Source of the DNA: Rhizobium oryzicola
GTDB lineage: Bacteria; Pseudomonadota; Alphaproteobacteria; Rhizobiales; Rhizobiaceae
Reading direction: 5' to 3'
NCBI RefSeq assembly: GCF_030504645.1
Contig: NZ_JAUKWQ010000001.1
Coordinates: forward strand, 1 to 64,000
DNA: 64,000 bases
Position 1 is the stretch's first letter; each line of letters begins with the position of its first letter. Shown here piece by piece: positions 45,511 to 56,304 of the stretch. Both the position numbers and the translations under genes were made by a program. The notes beneath the pieces are model-generated. The model worked only from the letters and a program-made list of their open reading frames with translations. It searched no databases and was not told the DNA's origin.

Positions 45511-47432
45511 TATGCTGTCTCCCTAAAATCGTGGTCGTCAGAGTCGGGTCCGCCCATCGACATGTCCAGCGCAAAACCTCTTGCGCGGGCCTGCTGGGCT
45601 GCAACAGGGTGGTTTGGTGTAGCCTTTGCCGGGGCAGCCGGTCGGGTCACAGGGCGCTGTGGAGCACGGCTTTGAACCGGACGGCCCTGGTTTGCACGGC
45701 TACCCGACTGGTCGACGCGGAAGAAGGCGATGGAGGCCTGGAGTTCTTCGGCCTGTGCTGCGAGCTCTTCGGATGTCGCCGACATCTGCTCCGACGCACC
45801 GGCATTCTGCTGGGTCACCTTGTCGAGCTGCTGGATCGCCTCGTTGATTTGAGCCGCTCCGATATCCTGCTCGCGGCAGGCTGCCGAGATTTCTGAAATC
45901 AATTCCGCGGTTTTCTGGATATCGGGTACGAGCTTGCTCAGCATTTCGCCAGCCTCGGTGGCGACCTGTACGGTTTCGCCTGAGAGTGTGGAGATTTCGG
46001 CGGCGGCCGCCTGGCTTCGCTCGGCAAGCTTGCGCACTTCAGAGGCGACGACCGCAAAGCCCTTGCCGTGTTCGCCGGCGCGCGCTGCTTCCACGGCTGC
46101 GTTGAGAGCGAGAAGGTCGGTTTGGCGAGCGATTTCCTGCACGATCGAGATCTTCTCGGCAATGGTGCGCATGGCGCCAACTGCACGCGTGACCGCCTGG
46201 CCGGAGGCTTCTGCATCGCGCGAGGACTGGCGGGCGATCTTTTCCGTCTGAGCGGCGTTATCGGCGTTCTGCTTGATGTTGGCTGCCATCTGCTCCATCG
46301 AAGCGGAAGCTTCTTCAGCGGCAGATGCCTGCTCGGTCGCGCCTTGCGAGAGCTGTTCGGAGCTCGCCGACAATTCCTGGCTACCCGACGAAACGTTGTC
46401 GCCGGCAGAAAGGGCATCAGCCACGACGCCCCGCAGGCGTTCGACCATGCTCCTCAGCGCCGTACCAAGCGTATCCTTGTCAGACATCGGCTTCACATTG
46501 ACCGTCAAGTCGCCATTGGCAATTTCGTCGGCAACCCTTGCTGTTTCGCGCAGGTTGATGACCATGCTGCGCATGGCAATGCCGAGCGTGTCCTTGTCGG
46601 ACAGGGGTTTCGGTTCTTCGGCAAGATCGCCCAGCGCGATCCGATCAGCTATGGCGGCCGTTGCACGCAGGTTGACGGTCATCTTATTGACGGTCTCGAT
46701 GAGATCCTTGATCTCGTCGTTGGTCTTGACCTCGATTGATTGATTGAGGTCACCGATCGCAACGGCTTCCGCCGCTGTTGCCACCTTACGCAACCCTCTC
46801 GCTACGCCGAGAGCAATCCAAACGGCTGCAAACAAAGCGATAACGGTCGCACAACCTGATATGATGGACATCGTCTGCCGCGTTGACAGATAGAGAGCAT
46901 CATTGGCCGCATCGGCATTTTCCATGCCTTTCTTCTGGATACTGACCAGCTTGCCAACGGCATCCGTGACCTTGGCGGCAAGCTGCCGAACCGCCCCGTT
47001 GGAGAGTGCGACGGCGCCGTCAATGTCGCCTTTGGCCCTCAGGGCTGGAAGCGGAACCGATGCCTCCTTTACAGAAAGTGCTGCGGAAATGACCGCCTCC
47101 CAGTAGGGCTTGCCTTCGACACTTGCGATCGCCAAGCCAGAACGTGCCAAATCGAGCAGTTCGTCGATCTGCTTCTCGGAAGACGCGAAGTAAGCAGCGG
47201 AGGCCTTGTCATCACGCTCAAGCAGACCGTTTTTCTGCGCGCGAATGGCCTCGGACATTTTGCCGGAAATGGTCAGCGCATATTCGAGACGTCGAACAGG
47301 GCCTGTCACCATGCTCTTGGACGAGTCATTGAGGTCCGACAAGCTGGAACTGCTGTAAACTGTCAGTCCAATCAGCATCATGATCATGAGGCCGAAAGCC
47401 AGGCCCAACTTGAGTTTTATGGTAAAGCGCAT
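45510..47432 (-). CDS. Methyl-accepting chemotaxis protein with three HAMP-type units
   Basis: Membrane chemoreceptor of 640 residues. Helix 1 is at about 8-26; a four-helix-bundle type periplasmic domain fills about 30-185; helix 2 is at about 188-211. Then come a HAMP domain (about 213-253) and two further units of 39 residues (about 254-292 and 293-331), each with a GDL-like turn and a KPxSDKDTLG block. The signalling domain (about 335-600) has the tip [20 protein letters not shown]. The tail [18 protein letters not shown] is shared with the other three receptors. I chose ATG 47432; a GTG three codons earlier is possible. Last of four tandem MCP genes. Confidence 0.95.
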   Translation of the reverse strand: MRFTIKLKLGLAFGLMIMMLIGLTVYSSSSLSDLNDSSKSMVTGPVRRLEYALTISGKMSEAIRAQKNGLLERDDKASAAYFASSEKQIDELLDLARSGLAIASVEGKPYWEAVISAALSVKEASVPLPALRAKGDIDGAVALSNGAVRQLAAKVTDAVGKLVSIQKKGMENADAANDALYLSTRQTMSIISGCATVIALFAAVWIALGVARGLRKVATAAEAVAIGDLNQSIEVKTNDEIKDLIETVNKMTVNLRATAAIADRIALGDLAEEPKPLSDKDTLGIAMRSMVINLRETARVADEIANGDLTVNVKPMSDKDTLGTALRSMVERLRGVVADALSAGDNVSSGSQELSASSEQLSQGATEQASAAEEASASMEQMAANIKQNADNAAQTEKIARQSSRDAEASGQAVTRAVGAMRTIAEKISIVQEIARQTDLLALNAAVEAARAGEHGKGFAVVASEVRKLAERSQAAAAEISTLSGETVQVATEAGEMLSKLVPDIQKTAELISEISAACREQDIGAAQINEAIQQLDKVTQQNAGASEQMSATSEELAAQAEELQASIAFFRVDQSGSRANQGRPVQSRAPQRPVTRPAAPAKATPNHPVAAQQARARGFALDMSMGGPDSDDHDFRETA

Positions 47433-47503
47433 AGGGATCACCGACTTTGGTTGTTTGGCTTGTAAATTAGCACTTTGTGGTTGATGCTTTCTTACTGAAA
47501 CCG

Positions 47504-49546
47504 TTATGCAATCTGCTTGAAATCATCGTCTTCTTCGTCGGATCCGCCAGTGGACATATTAAGAGCGAAGCCCTTTGCGCGGGCCTGCTGAGTGGCAACA
47601 GAGTGATTGGGCGCGGACTTTGCTGGAGTAGAAAACCGCGCAGCAGAACGCTGCGGTGCAACGTTTTGAGCGGGTCTTGAGATCTGATTGGCGCGGACGC
47701 CCGCCTGGTCGACACGGAAAAATGCGATCGACGCCTGCAGCTCTTCTGCCTGGGAGGCCAGTTCTTCCGATGTCGCTGACATCTGCTCGGAGGCGCCGGC
47801 ATTCTGCTGGGTCACCTTGTCGAGCTGCTGGATTGCCTCGTTGATCTGGGCCGCACCGATATCCTGCTCGCGGCAGGCTGCCGAGATTTCCGAGATCAGC
47901 TCCGCGGTCTTCTGAATGTCGGGTACCAGGCGGTTCAGCATTTCGCCCGCTTCCGTTGCGACCTGCACCGTTTCACCAGACAGCGTGGAGATTTCGGCGG
48001 CCGCCGCCTGGCTGCGTTCCGCCAGCTTGCGCACTTCCGACGCCACCACTGCAAAACCCTTACCATGTTCGCCGGCGCGCGCTGCTTCCACGGCAGCGTT
48101 CAGAGCGAGAAGGTCGGTCTGGCGTGCGATTTCCTGCACGATCGAGATCTTGTCGGCGATCGTGCGCATCGCGCCGACAGCACGCAGGACGGCTTTACCG
48201 GAGACTTCCGCATCGCGCGACGACTGACGGGCGATCTTTTCAGTCTGGGCAGCATTGTCGGCGTTCTGCTTGATGTTGGCTGCCATTTGTTCCATCGAAG
48301 CGGAGGCTTCTTCGGCAGCCGAGGCCTGTTCGGTTGCCCCCTGTGACAGCTGTTCGGAGCTTGCCGAAAGTTCCTGGCTACCAGACGACACGTTGTCGCC
48401 GGCAGAAAGCGCATCGCTCACCACGCCACGCAGACGTTCCACCATGCTCTGAAGCGAAAGACCGAGCGTGTCCTGTTCGGACATCGGCTTTGGCGTAACC
48501 GTCAGATTGCCGTTAGCGATCTGATCCGCGACGCGCGCAGTCTCGCGCAGGTTGATGACCATGCTGCGCATCGCAAGACCGAGGGTGTCCTTGTCGGACA
48601 GCGGATTGACGTCGGTAGAAAGATCACCGATGGCAACCTTGTTTGCGGCCTCAGCCGTCAAGCGAAGATTTGCAACCATGCCTTCCATCGAAAGGCCCAG
48701 AACGTCCTTGGTCGACAGCGGCTTGACCTCCACGGAGAGATCACCGGCGGCGATCTTGTCGGCCAGAGCTGCGGTGTTGCGCAGATTGCTGGTCATGACG
48801 TTGATTGTGGTGACAAGATCCTTGATCTCGTCGTTGGTCTTGACGTCAACATTCTGGTTCAAGTCACCAATGGCAACCGCGTCGGCGACCGTCCCGATCT
48901 TCTTAAGGCCAGAGGTAATGCCAAGCGCAATCCAGATTGCGGTAACAGAACCGATCAGAATTGCCGCACTGGCCAGACCAATCAGCGAGAAGCGGGTGCT
49001 GGCATAGATTTCCGCGGCGTCCATGCGTGTTGCGCTCATGTTGCGCTTCTGAATGTCGAGAAGCTTGCCAACGGCTACCGTTACCTCGCCGGTGACGGCA
49101 CGCATGTCGCCGTTGGAGAAAGCGGTGGCCCCGTCCTTATCACCCTTGGCGTAGATTGCCTTCAGCTCGTCGCTCAGGCGATCAAACTTGGTGACGTTCT
49201 CCTTGACCTTCTCCCAGAATGGGCGCTCCTCCGGGCCACTGATGGCAAGACCATCGGTTATGGTCTTTACAAGCGCATCCGTGATGTCGTCGCCCTTCTG
49301 GAAATACTTCTTTGCCTCGTTGCCGTCAGAGGCCAGCAGTCCATTCTTTTGGGCGCGAACAGCTTCAGACATCATGCCTGATGCTGTCAAAGCGAGTTCC
49401 TGCTGCCTGGTCGGGCCGTCGATGACCTCCGTCAGTTTGTCGCTGACATGGCTGAGATTGAAAAGGCTGAAGACTGACAATGCTATCATGATGAAAATCA
49501 TCAAAGTGAAAGCGAGGGCCAATTTGGCCTTGATGGTGAACCGCAT
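47504..49546 (-). CDS. Methyl-accepting chemotaxis protein with four HAMP-type units
   Basis: Longest receptor of the set, 680 residues. Two helices (about 8-28 and 190-213) flank a four-helix-bundle type sensor domain. A HAMP domain is followed by three extra units of exactly 39 residues each, starting at [20 protein letters not shown] and [10 protein letters not shown]. The signalling domain and tip are nearly the same as in its neighbours, and it ends with [19 protein letters not shown] chose ATG 49546 at [13 protein letters not shown], the start shared with the paralogues; the longer frame adds 50 codons of leader sequence without homology. Confidence 0.95.
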   Translation of the reverse strand: MRFTIKAKLALAFTLMIFIMIALSVFSLFNLSHVSDKLTEVIDGPTRQQELALTASGMMSEAVRAQKNGLLASDGNEAKKYFQKGDDITDALVKTITDGLAISGPEERPFWEKVKENVTKFDRLSDELKAIYAKGDKDGATAFSNGDMRAVTGEVTVAVGKLLDIQKRNMSATRMDAAEIYASTRFSLIGLASAAILIGSVTAIWIALGITSGLKKIGTVADAVAIGDLNQNVDVKTNDEIKDLVTTINVMTSNLRNTAALADKIAAGDLSVEVKPLSTKDVLGLSMEGMVANLRLTAEAANKVAIGDLSTDVNPLSDKDTLGLAMRSMVINLRETARVADQIANGNLTVTPKPMSEQDTLGLSLQSMVERLRGVVSDALSAGDNVSSGSQELSASSEQLSQGATEQASAAEEASASMEQMAANIKQNADNAAQTEKIARQSSRDAEVSGKAVLRAVGAMRTIADKISIVQEIARQTDLLALNAAVEAARAGEHGKGFAVVASEVRKLAERSQAAAAEISTLSGETVQVATEAGEMLNRLVPDIQKTAELISEISAACREQDIGAAQINEAIQQLDKVTQQNAGASEQMSATSEELASQAEELQASIAFFRVDQAGVRANQISRPAQNVAPQRSAARFSTPAKSAPNHSVATQQARAKGFALNMSTGGSDEEDDDFKQIA

Positions 49547-49692
49547 CCTGGTGATCCTTGAGAAACTGTTTTCAATCATTTCCGCAGGAAGACCGATGAC
49601 ATTCACCCTTCTGCGCGCCCCATAGTCGGCGTTGGACACAACCTTCATCGGTTGTGTATAGGGTTCCGGCAAACGCCGGAACCCGAGTTGTG

Positions 49693-51510
49693 TCACGCGC
49701 TGTGACGGAAATCGTCATCCTCGTCGTCAGAGCCGCCTGTGGACATGTCGAGGGCAAAGCCCTTCGCACGCGCCTGCTGGGCAGCGACCGAGTGTCCTTG
49801 TGCCGGCTTTGGCTTGTTCGCCGTACTTGCTTTGGCGGCGGGTCGCTGCGGAGCACGTGCCTGTGCCGAACGTCCTGTAGTCTGTGCGGAGCGGCTACCC
49901 GACTGGTCGACACGGAAGAAGGCGATGGAGGCCTGGAGTTCTTCGGCCTGAGCTGCCAGCTCTTCTGACGTCGCAGACATCTGCTCGGATGCACCGGCAT
50001 TTTGCTGGGTCACCTTGTCGAGCTGCTGGATCGCCTCGTTGATCTGGGCCGCACCGATATCCTGCTCGCGGCAGGCTGCCGAGATTTCCGAGATCAGCTC
50101 GGCGGTCTTCTGGATGTCCGGTACGAGCTTGCTCAGCATTTCGCCCGCTTCCGTCGCCACCTGTACGGTTTCACCCGACAGCGTGGAGATTTCGGCGGCA
50201 GCCGCCTGGCTTCGCTCCGCCAGCTTGCGCACTTCCGACGCCACCACTGCAAAACCCTTGCCGTGCTCGCCGGCGCGCGCTGCTTCGACAGCCGCGTTGA
50301 GAGCGAGAAGGTCGGTCTGGCGGGCGATTTCCTGAACGATCGAGATCTTTTCGGCAATCGTGCGCATTGCACCGACAGCACGGGTAACGGCCTGGCCTGA
50401 CGCTTCCGCATCACGAGAGGACTGACGGGCGATCTTTTCGGTCTGAGCAGCGTTGTCGGCATTCTGCTTGATGTTGGCTGCCATCTGCTCCATCGAAGCG
50501 GAAGCTTCTTCAGCGGCAGATGCCTGCTCGGTTGCACCCTGAGAGAGCTGTTCGGAGCTTGCCGACAGTTCCTGGCTACCCGAGGACACGTTGTCGCCAG
50601 CGGCCATCGCATCGCCGACCACGCCGCGCAGGCGTTCGACCATGCTCTTTAGCGAGAGACCGAGCGTATCCTTGTCGGAGAGTGGCTTGACGTTGACGGT
50701 CAGCTCGCCATTGGCGATTTGATCCGCAACCCTTGCGGTTTCCCGGAGATTGCCGGTCATGACGTTGATCTTTTCGATCAGATCCTTGATCTCGTCATTG
50801 GTCTTGATTTCGACGGACTGATCGAGGTCGCCAACCGAAACGGCGTCGGCGACAATGCTAATCTTGCCGAGACCTCTGCTGATGCCGACAGCAATCCAAA
50901 TCGCTGCGACCACGGCGATGGCAGTTGCAGCCCCTGCAACGGAAAGCATTGTCAGGCGGGTCGTGACGTAGAGTTCATCATTGGCCGCATCGGCTTTCGC
51001 CATCCCCTTTTTCTGGATGTCGACGAGTTTGGCCAGATCCTCGGTCATTTTGGCCGCGAGCTGCCGAATGGGACCGTTGGAGAGCGTGATAGCGGCGTCG
51101 AGTTGACCGCCTGAGCGCAGCGCCGATAGCGGAGTAGAAGCTTCTTTGACCGCGTTTCCTGTCGCAATCACAGACTCCCAATAGGGTTTGCCTTCCGCAC
51201 TGGCGATCGCAAGCCCGGCTCTAGCTGTGTCCAGCAGATCGGACATCTGTTTTTCGTAGCCTTTGAAGTAGTTCTCGGCCAGCGCGTTGTCGCGCTCCAG
51301 GAGAGCGTTCTTCTGCGCGCGAATGGCCTCGGACATTTTTCCGGAAATCGTCAGTGCATATTCTAGGCGCTTTGCGGGTCCTTCGACCATGTCGCCGGTA
51401 GACTGATTGAGCGTGGCAAGACTAACCGTGGCATAGATGGCCATGCCGACCAGCATGACGATCATCAGGCAGAAAGCTAATGCCAGTTTGAGTTTGATCG
51501 TAAAGCGCAT
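49693..51510 (-). CDS. Methyl-accepting chemotaxis protein with two HAMP-type units
   Basis: Receptor of 605 residues with the layout of its neighbours: helix 1 about 8-28, four-helix-bundle type sensor, helix 2 about 188-211, HAMP domain and one extra 39-residue unit ([18 protein letters not shown] onward), then the signalling domain. The sensor domain is closest to that of the 45510-47432 receptor ([11 protein letters not shown] and EGKPYWE shared). It ends with [21 protein letters not shown] 51510 is chosen at [14 protein letters not shown] 188-base part of its signalling domain is identical in DNA to the next receptor gene. Confidence 0.95.
   Translation of the reverse strand: MRFTIKLKLALAFCLMIVMLVGMAIYATVSLATLNQSTGDMVEGPAKRLEYALTISGKMSEAIRAQKNALLERDNALAENYFKGYEKQMSDLLDTARAGLAIASAEGKPYWESVIATGNAVKEASTPLSALRSGGQLDAAITLSNGPIRQLAAKMTEDLAKLVDIQKKGMAKADAANDELYVTTRLTMLSVAGAATAIAVVAAIWIAVGISRGLGKISIVADAVSVGDLDQSVEIKTNDEIKDLIEKINVMTGNLRETARVADQIANGELTVNVKPLSDKDTLGLSLKSMVERLRGVVGDAMAAGDNVSSGSQELSASSEQLSQGATEQASAAEEASASMEQMAANIKQNADNAAQTEKIARQSSRDAEASGQAVTRAVGAMRTIAEKISIVQEIARQTDLLALNAAVEAARAGEHGKGFAVVASEVRKLAERSQAAAAEISTLSGETVQVATEAGEMLSKLVPDIQKTAELISEISAACREQDIGAAQINEAIQQLDKVTQQNAGASEQMSATSEELAAQAEELQASIAFFRVDQSGSRSAQTTGRSAQARAPQRPAAKASTANKPKPAQGHSVAAQQARAKGFALDMSTGGSDDEDDDFRHSA
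50267..50454 (-). repeat. 188-base DNA repeat, copy 1 (MCP signalling tip)
   Basis: This stretch is identical, base for base by my reading, to 52223-52410 in the neighbouring receptor gene. A further 89-base identical run follows at 50489-50577 against 52445-52533. It covers the receptor tip region. Confidence 0.85.
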
Positions 51511-51654
51511 CCTCGATATCCCCTTGAAACGATGCAATTCGACTGTCCGCAACACGATCGATGACATTCAATCTTCTGCGCACCGGGCACCGGTGGACAC
51601 GCCCTAATCATCAGAGCGGGGTGATCCCGACGGTCACGTCGGGATCCTGTTCAA

Positions 51655-53349
51655 TCAGGCGCTCTGCCTGAAATCATGATCATCCGCATCCGGTCCGCCC
51701 ATCGACATATCCAAAGCAAAGCCCTTGGCGCGTGCCTGTTGCGCAGCGACGGAATTTTCCGGGCGGCGAGGAGCCTGTGCTGCGGCCTGCGGACGGGCCT
51801 GGTGGCTCATGCGCACGACCTGCTTCTTCACGCTCCGGGCGGCCTGCGGGTGATCGGTCCGATCGACGCGGAAGAAGGCAATGGAGGCCTGGAGTTCTTC
51901 AGCCTGAGCGGCCAGCTCTTCCGATGTGGCGGACATCTGCTCGGATGCACCGGCATTCTGCTGGGTCACCTTGTCGAGCTGCTGGATCGCCTCGTTGATC
52001 TGGGAGGCCCCGATATCCTGCTCGCGGCAGGCTGCCGAGATTTCCGAAATCAGTTCCGCGGTCTTCTGGATGTCGGGTACCAATCGGTTCAGCATCTCGC
52101 CAGCGTCGGTTGCCACCTGCACGGTTTCGCCTGAGAGCGTGGAGATTTCGGCGGCAGCCGCCTGGCTGCGTTCCGCCAGCTTGCGCACTTCCGACGCCAC
52201 CACTGCGAACCCCTTGCCGTGTTCGCCGGCGCGCGCTGCTTCGACAGCCGCGTTGAGAGCGAGAAGGTCGGTCTGGCGGGCGATTTCCTGAACGATCGAG
52301 ATCTTTTCGGCAATCGTGCGCATTGCACCGACAGCACGGGTAACGGCCTGGCCTGACGCTTCCGCATCACGAGAGGACTGACGGGCGATCTTTTCGGTCT
52401 GAGCAGCGTTATCGGCATTCTGCTTGATATTGGCCGCCATTTCTTCCATCGAAGCGGAAGCTTCTTCAGCGGCAGATGCCTGCTCGGTTGCACCCTGAGA
52501 GAGCTGTTCGGAGCTTGCCGACAGTTCCTGGCTGCCCGAAGACACGTTGTCGGATGCCGAGAGCGCATCACCAACCACGCCACGCAGGCGCTCGATCATC
52601 GTGTTGACGAAGCCCAGGAGATCACCGATCTCGTCCTTCGTCTTGATCTCGACCATGCGGGTCAGGTCACCTTCGGAGACGGCCTGGACGGCATTGACCG
52701 CATTGCGCAAGCCTCGGTTGATCGAAGTGGCGATCCATACTGCGGCAATGATGGCGACCAGAAGCGCAACGCCAGCAACAGTCATCAAAATAGAACTGGT
52801 CTGTGCGTAATCGGCACTCGCATTGGCCTTGGCTTCGGCAAGACGTTTGGTTTCAAGCGCAACAATCTCGTCAAAGAGCTTGTCGATCTCTGTCATGGTG
52901 ACACGGTTGTCGGTAACGGAGATACGCAGCGCCTGGTCGCGGTTACCGGCCAGCATGAGATCACGGATCTGATCTTCCTGCTTGCGATAATCAGCAACGA
53001 GAACGCCCAGCTTGTTCCACGTCACCTTGCCCTGTTCTGTCGCCAGGGCGAGAATCTGCGCCATCGCTGCGTCGTATTCGCGACGATAGTCATCGATTTT
53101 CTTGGAATAACCCTGCATCGCGGCCTTGTCGTCCGTCAGGAGCAGGTTTTTCTGCTGCCGCAATTCCTGCAGCTGCGTGTTGTTCATATCCTGCGCAATA
53201 CGCAGGCGGGTGGCCGGACCTTCCACGACCTTTTCGAGCGTCGCGTTGAGGCTACCAAGGCTGATTACTCCCAGAGCCGCCGTGCCCAGAAGCATCAAAA
53301 GGACGAATCCAAAAGCTGAAAACAGCTTCAGTTTGATCGTTGCGCGCAT
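51655..53349 (-). CDS. Methyl-accepting chemotaxis protein with a single HAMP domain
   Basis: Shortest receptor, 564 residues. Helix 1 about 8-28, a divergent four-helix-bundle type sensor (about 30-187, with [20 protein letters not shown]), helix 2 about 188-210, one HAMP domain ([20 protein letters not shown]) and the common signalling domain, ending with [18 protein letters not shown]. Its sensor differs most from the other three, so it probably detects something else or arrived earlier. It is the first MCP after cheA and cheW, 23 bases after the cheW stop. Confidence 0.95.
   Translation of the reverse strand: MRATIKLKLFSAFGFVLLMLLGTAALGVISLGSLNATLEKVVEGPATRLRIAQDMNNTQLQELRQQKNLLLTDDKAAMQGYSKKIDDYRREYDAAMAQILALATEQGKVTWNKLGVLVADYRKQEDQIRDLMLAGNRDQALRISVTDNRVTMTEIDKLFDEIVALETKRLAEAKANASADYAQTSSILMTVAGVALLVAIIAAVWIATSINRGLRNAVNAVQAVSEGDLTRMVEIKTKDEIGDLLGFVNTMIERLRGVVGDALSASDNVSSGSQELSASSEQLSQGATEQASAAEEASASMEEMAANIKQNADNAAQTEKIARQSSRDAEASGQAVTRAVGAMRTIAEKISIVQEIARQTDLLALNAAVEAARAGEHGKGFAVVASEVRKLAERSQAAAAEISTLSGETVQVATDAGEMLNRLVPDIQKTAELISEISAACREQDIGASQINEAIQQLDKVTQQNAGASEQMSATSEELAAQAEELQASIAFFRVDRTDHPQAARSVKKQVVRMSHQARPQAAAQAPRRPENSVAAQQARAKGFALDMSMGGPDADDHDFRQSA
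52223..52410 (-). repeat. 188-base DNA repeat, copy 2 (MCP signalling tip)
   Basis: Identical to 50267-50454 in the neighbouring receptor gene. Flanking parts of the two genes differ at scattered positions, which suggests gene conversion or a recent duplication limited to the signalling domain. Confidence 0.85.
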
Positions 53350-53372
53350 CTATATTTTCCCTCGTGGAAGAA

Positions 53373-53882
53373 TTATTGCGATCCTGTCGCTGAATGTTCG
53401 TGGTGTACCGAGAAGATCCTGTGAAGGTTAGGCATGATGATGAATTCGCCACCACGACGAACGAGGCAATCGATGAAATCCGGCCGCCATTGCATGCCAA
53501 CGCTGGGTGGCGGTTCTCCCGCAGCCTTCAGCAGGGTCGTGACTTCGTAGACCTTGTCGGTACGGATGCCCGTCAGGGTAGGTTCGCCGTCGATATCGAG
53601 TTCGATAACGATGATCCGGCTGTCTATTGTTGCTTGCGACGCCTGCATGCCGAAGGCGAGGCGGATATCCGCAAGCGGAATGACTTTGCCACGGAAGTTG
53701 ATGACGCTGCCGACGAAGCGCTTTGCGCCAGGAACCGTCGTTTCTGGGAGAAGATCCAGAATTTCCTGAACCTTGACTGCTTCCAGGGCAAACATCTCCC
53801 CGGCAATGTCAAAAACCAGAACTTCCAGTTCTTCGCGTCCGTCCCACAGGTGGTCGGGTATTTTTCTCAGTGCTTCACTCAT
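53373..53882 (-). CDS. cheW: Chemotaxis coupling protein CheW (copy 2)
   Basis: A 169-residue CheW-domain protein. EVLVFDIAGEMFALEAVKVQ and VINFRGKVIPLADIRLAFGM are the two conserved cores. It has an N-terminal extension of about 18 residues and a His-rich end. The start overlaps the cheA stop (ATGA). Two dissimilar CheW proteins in one operon are usual when one serves as a second adaptor in the array. Confidence 0.93.
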   Translation of the reverse strand: MSEALRKIPDHLWDGREELEVLVFDIAGEMFALEAVKVQEILDLLPETTVPGAKRFVGSVINFRGKVIPLADIRLAFGMQASQATIDSRIIVIELDIDGEPTLTGIRTDKVYEVTTLLKAAGEPPPSVGMQWRPDFIDCLVRRGGEFIIMPNLHRIFSVHHEHSATGSQ

Positions 53883-55939
53883 CCCGCAGCCCGCAGATGC
53901 GCCTCCTGATGTTGCCCTTCGGCGACCAGATGTCCGACGTCGAGAATGAGGGCGACGCCGCCGTCACCCAGAATTGTTGCGCCGGAGAAGGTCGCCACGT
54001 CATGATGCAGTTTCGACATACCCTTGATGACCGTCTGGTGGTCACCGATGATCTGGTCCACAACCAGGCCCACACGTTCGGATCCGGTGGAAATGACAAC
54101 CACCTTCTGGAATGGATCGGGTGCAGTGCCGGTATGGAAAAGTTCGCGGAGCCTAATGAACGGCACCAAACTGTCGCGCAGCGAAATGAAGCTGCGACCG
54201 CGTGAACGCATGTCTTCGTCGACGGAAAGCTCCAGGCATTCCTCGACAGCCGAAAGCGGAATGACGTAACGCCCGTTGCCGACGCGGACCAGAAGCCCAT
54301 CGATGATGGCGAGCGTCAGCGGAATGGCCAGCGAGATCTCGGATCCCTGACCGTTATGGCTGACAACATTGATCGTGCCGCGGAGCGCATCGATCGTCCG
54401 CTTGACCACATCCATGCCGACGCCGCGACCGGACAGATTGGTGACCTGTTGTGCGGTGGAGAACCCGGGCTGGAAGATCAGCTGCAGCAGTTCCTGGTCG
54501 GTCAGGTTGGCATTCGGCGTGATCAGACCGGAAGATTCCGCCTTTGCGCGCACCCGATCGCGGTTGATGCCGCGACCGTCATCCTTGATGGTGATGATGA
54601 CTTCACCGGCCTGCTGACGAGCGGTCAGATAGATCCGTCCTGTTTCAGACTTGCCAGCGGCAACGCGTTCCTGTGCAGATTCCAAGCCATGATCGCAAGA
54701 GTTGCGAACCAGATGCACCAGAGGATCGGCAAGCCGTTCGATCACGCTCTTGTCCACCTCGGTCGTTTCACCTTCGGTAATCAGCTCGATGGATTTGCCG
54801 GTCTCGATGGCAAGGTCGTGGACGAGGCGACGGAAGCGGCCGAAGAGATGCGTCACGGGCACCATGCGAAGCACCATCATGGTATCGCGCAATTCGCCGG
54901 ACAGACGTTCCACGTCTTCGGAAACCGCTCGCAATTGCAGATCGCCACTAACGCCTGCCAGCTGGCTGAGGCGCGACTGGGCAATCACAAGCTCGCCGAC
55001 GCGGTCCATCAGCTCGTCCAGACGTTCGGCGGGAACACGGACGTTTTCCGCAGACTTGGCTTGCTTCGCATCGGCAACGGGATTGGCTTTTGCCGCCGCA
55101 GGGGCATGTTCCGAGGAGACGGCAGGCGCAGCCGGGGGGTCTGCCGTCGCGACCGGGGTCGCAGGTGCTGCGGCGGGCGCTGGCTGTGCTGCGGCGGGCG
55201 CCGAGGGCACATCTACCACCTCGAGGTCCAGCTGCATCTCGTCCATGACGAAAATGAAGACATCATCAATGGCCGAGCGTGGCTGCTCGGTCGTCAGCAC
55301 GATGTCCCATGTTAGATAAAGATCCGTCGGCATCAGCATGTCGAGGGAAGGAATGGACGACTGGTCCGCCTTGATCCGGCATTCTCCGAGATCACGCAAT
55401 TCATCCAGCAGGCCAAGGGGGTTTGTGCCGTTCGCCATGGAATTGGCGGGCAGGCTAAACCGCATCTTGTAAGTGGTTGTGGCAGGTGCAGCCGGTGCCG
55501 CGGGCGTGTTCGGCGCTGCAGAGGCGGCTATCGCAGCGGGAGCCGCCACCGCACCGCCACCACCTGCCGCCGTAACGGCTGCACGAAGCTTTGCGAGCAG
55601 CGTTTCGCTCACGGCGTCATGGTCCCCATTGGGCACCTCGATCAGCGCCCGCATATGGTCGGTGGCGCTGAGAACTGCGGTCACAAGATCATGCGTAGCC
55701 GGGACAATGCCCTTGCGCACCTGATCGAACGCAGTTTCACAATGATGGGTAAAAGCAGCAAGGGCCTCGAAGCCAAACATGGCTCCGGAGCCCTTGAGAG
55801 TATGCAACCCGCGGAAAACTGCATCGACCTGTTCCTTGTCGGTCAGATCGTGGTTGAGGTCGAGCAAGCCGGTTTCCACCTGCTCCAGCAGTTCTGCCGC
55901 TTCCGTTCTGAAGACTGCGATCGGATCAGGAAAGCTCAT
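53879..55939 (-). CDS. cheA: Chemotaxis histidine kinase CheA
   Basis: Central kinase of the array, 686 residues. P1 domain (about 5-110) with phospho-acceptor His46 in RGLHTLKGSG; a conserved middle domain (about 160-260, with NPLGLLDELRDLGEC) in place of a classical P2; an Ala/Pro-rich linker (about 262-315); dimerisation, ATPase with HLVRNSCDHGLE and IKDDGRGI, and a C-terminal CheW-like P5. All catalytic residues are present. I chose ATG 55939, in ATGA overlap with cheY; the 21-codon longer frame lies inside cheY. Confidence 0.95.
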   Translation of the reverse strand: MSFPDPIAVFRTEAAELLEQVETGLLDLNHDLTDKEQVDAVFRGLHTLKGSGAMFGFEALAAFTHHCETAFDQVRKGIVPATHDLVTAVLSATDHMRALIEVPNGDHDAVSETLLAKLRAAVTAAGGGGAVAAPAAIAASAAPNTPAAPAAPATTTYKMRFSLPANSMANGTNPLGLLDELRDLGECRIKADQSSIPSLDMLMPTDLYLTWDIVLTTEQPRSAIDDVFIFVMDEMQLDLEVVDVPSAPAAAQPAPAAAPATPVATADPPAAPAVSSEHAPAAAKANPVADAKQAKSAENVRVPAERLDELMDRVGELVIAQSRLSQLAGVSGDLQLRAVSEDVERLSGELRDTMMVLRMVPVTHLFGRFRRLVHDLAIETGKSIELITEGETTEVDKSVIERLADPLVHLVRNSCDHGLESAQERVAAGKSETGRIYLTARQQAGEVIITIKDDGRGINRDRVRAKAESSGLITPNANLTDQELLQLIFQPGFSTAQQVTNLSGRGVGMDVVKRTIDALRGTINVVSHNGQGSEISLAIPLTLAIIDGLLVRVGNGRYVIPLSAVEECLELSVDEDMRSRGRSFISLRDSLVPFIRLRELFHTGTAPDPFQKVVVISTGSERVGLVVDQIIGDHQTVIKGMSKLHHDVATFSGATILGDGGVALILDVGHLVAEGQHQEAHLRAAG

Positions 55940-56304
55940 CTGCCCAGGACCTTCTTGACGATTTTGACAAGGCTCTCGGGATCGAAGGGCTTGGTCAGCC
56001 ACCCCGTCGCACCGGCAGCCTTTGCCTGTTGCTTCAACTCGTTGTCAGATTCCGTCGTGAGGAAGATCACCGGAACGCCCGTATGAGCCGGCAGCTTCCG
56101 GAGTTCCCGGATCATCGTCAGACCGTCCATGTTCGGCATGTTCAGGTCGGTAACGATGATATCGAAATTGCCGCTCTTGATCTTGGACAGGCCATCCTGG
56201 CCATCCACGGCCTCCGTTACGGTGTAGCCCGCGTTCGACAGCGCCACGCGGGTTGTCAGACGAATGCTGGCAGAATCGTCAACGGTGAGAATGCTTGCGG
56301 TCAT
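55936..56304 (-). CDS. cheY: Chemotaxis response regulator CheY
   Basis: A 122-residue receiver with all functional residues: acidic pair in [11 protein letters not shown], phospho-acceptor Asp in IVTDLNMPNMDG, Thr in FLTTESD and Lys in LTKPFDPE. It overlaps cheA and the STAS gene by four bases each. Target (flagellar motor or another output) is not given by the sequence; no flagellar gene is in the window. Confidence 0.94.
   Translation of the reverse strand: MTASILTVDDSASIRLTTRVALSNAGYTVTEAVDGQDGLSKIKSGNFDIIVTDLNMPNMDGLTMIRELRKLPAHTGVPVIFLTTESDNELKQQAKAAGATGWLTKPFDPESLVKIVKKVLGR

Noticed and set aside
45700..52600. Repeated DNA blocks as CRISPR or transposon repeats
   Set aside because: The repeats are long, imperfect and in frame inside four paralogous MCP genes; no spacer pattern or inverted ends.
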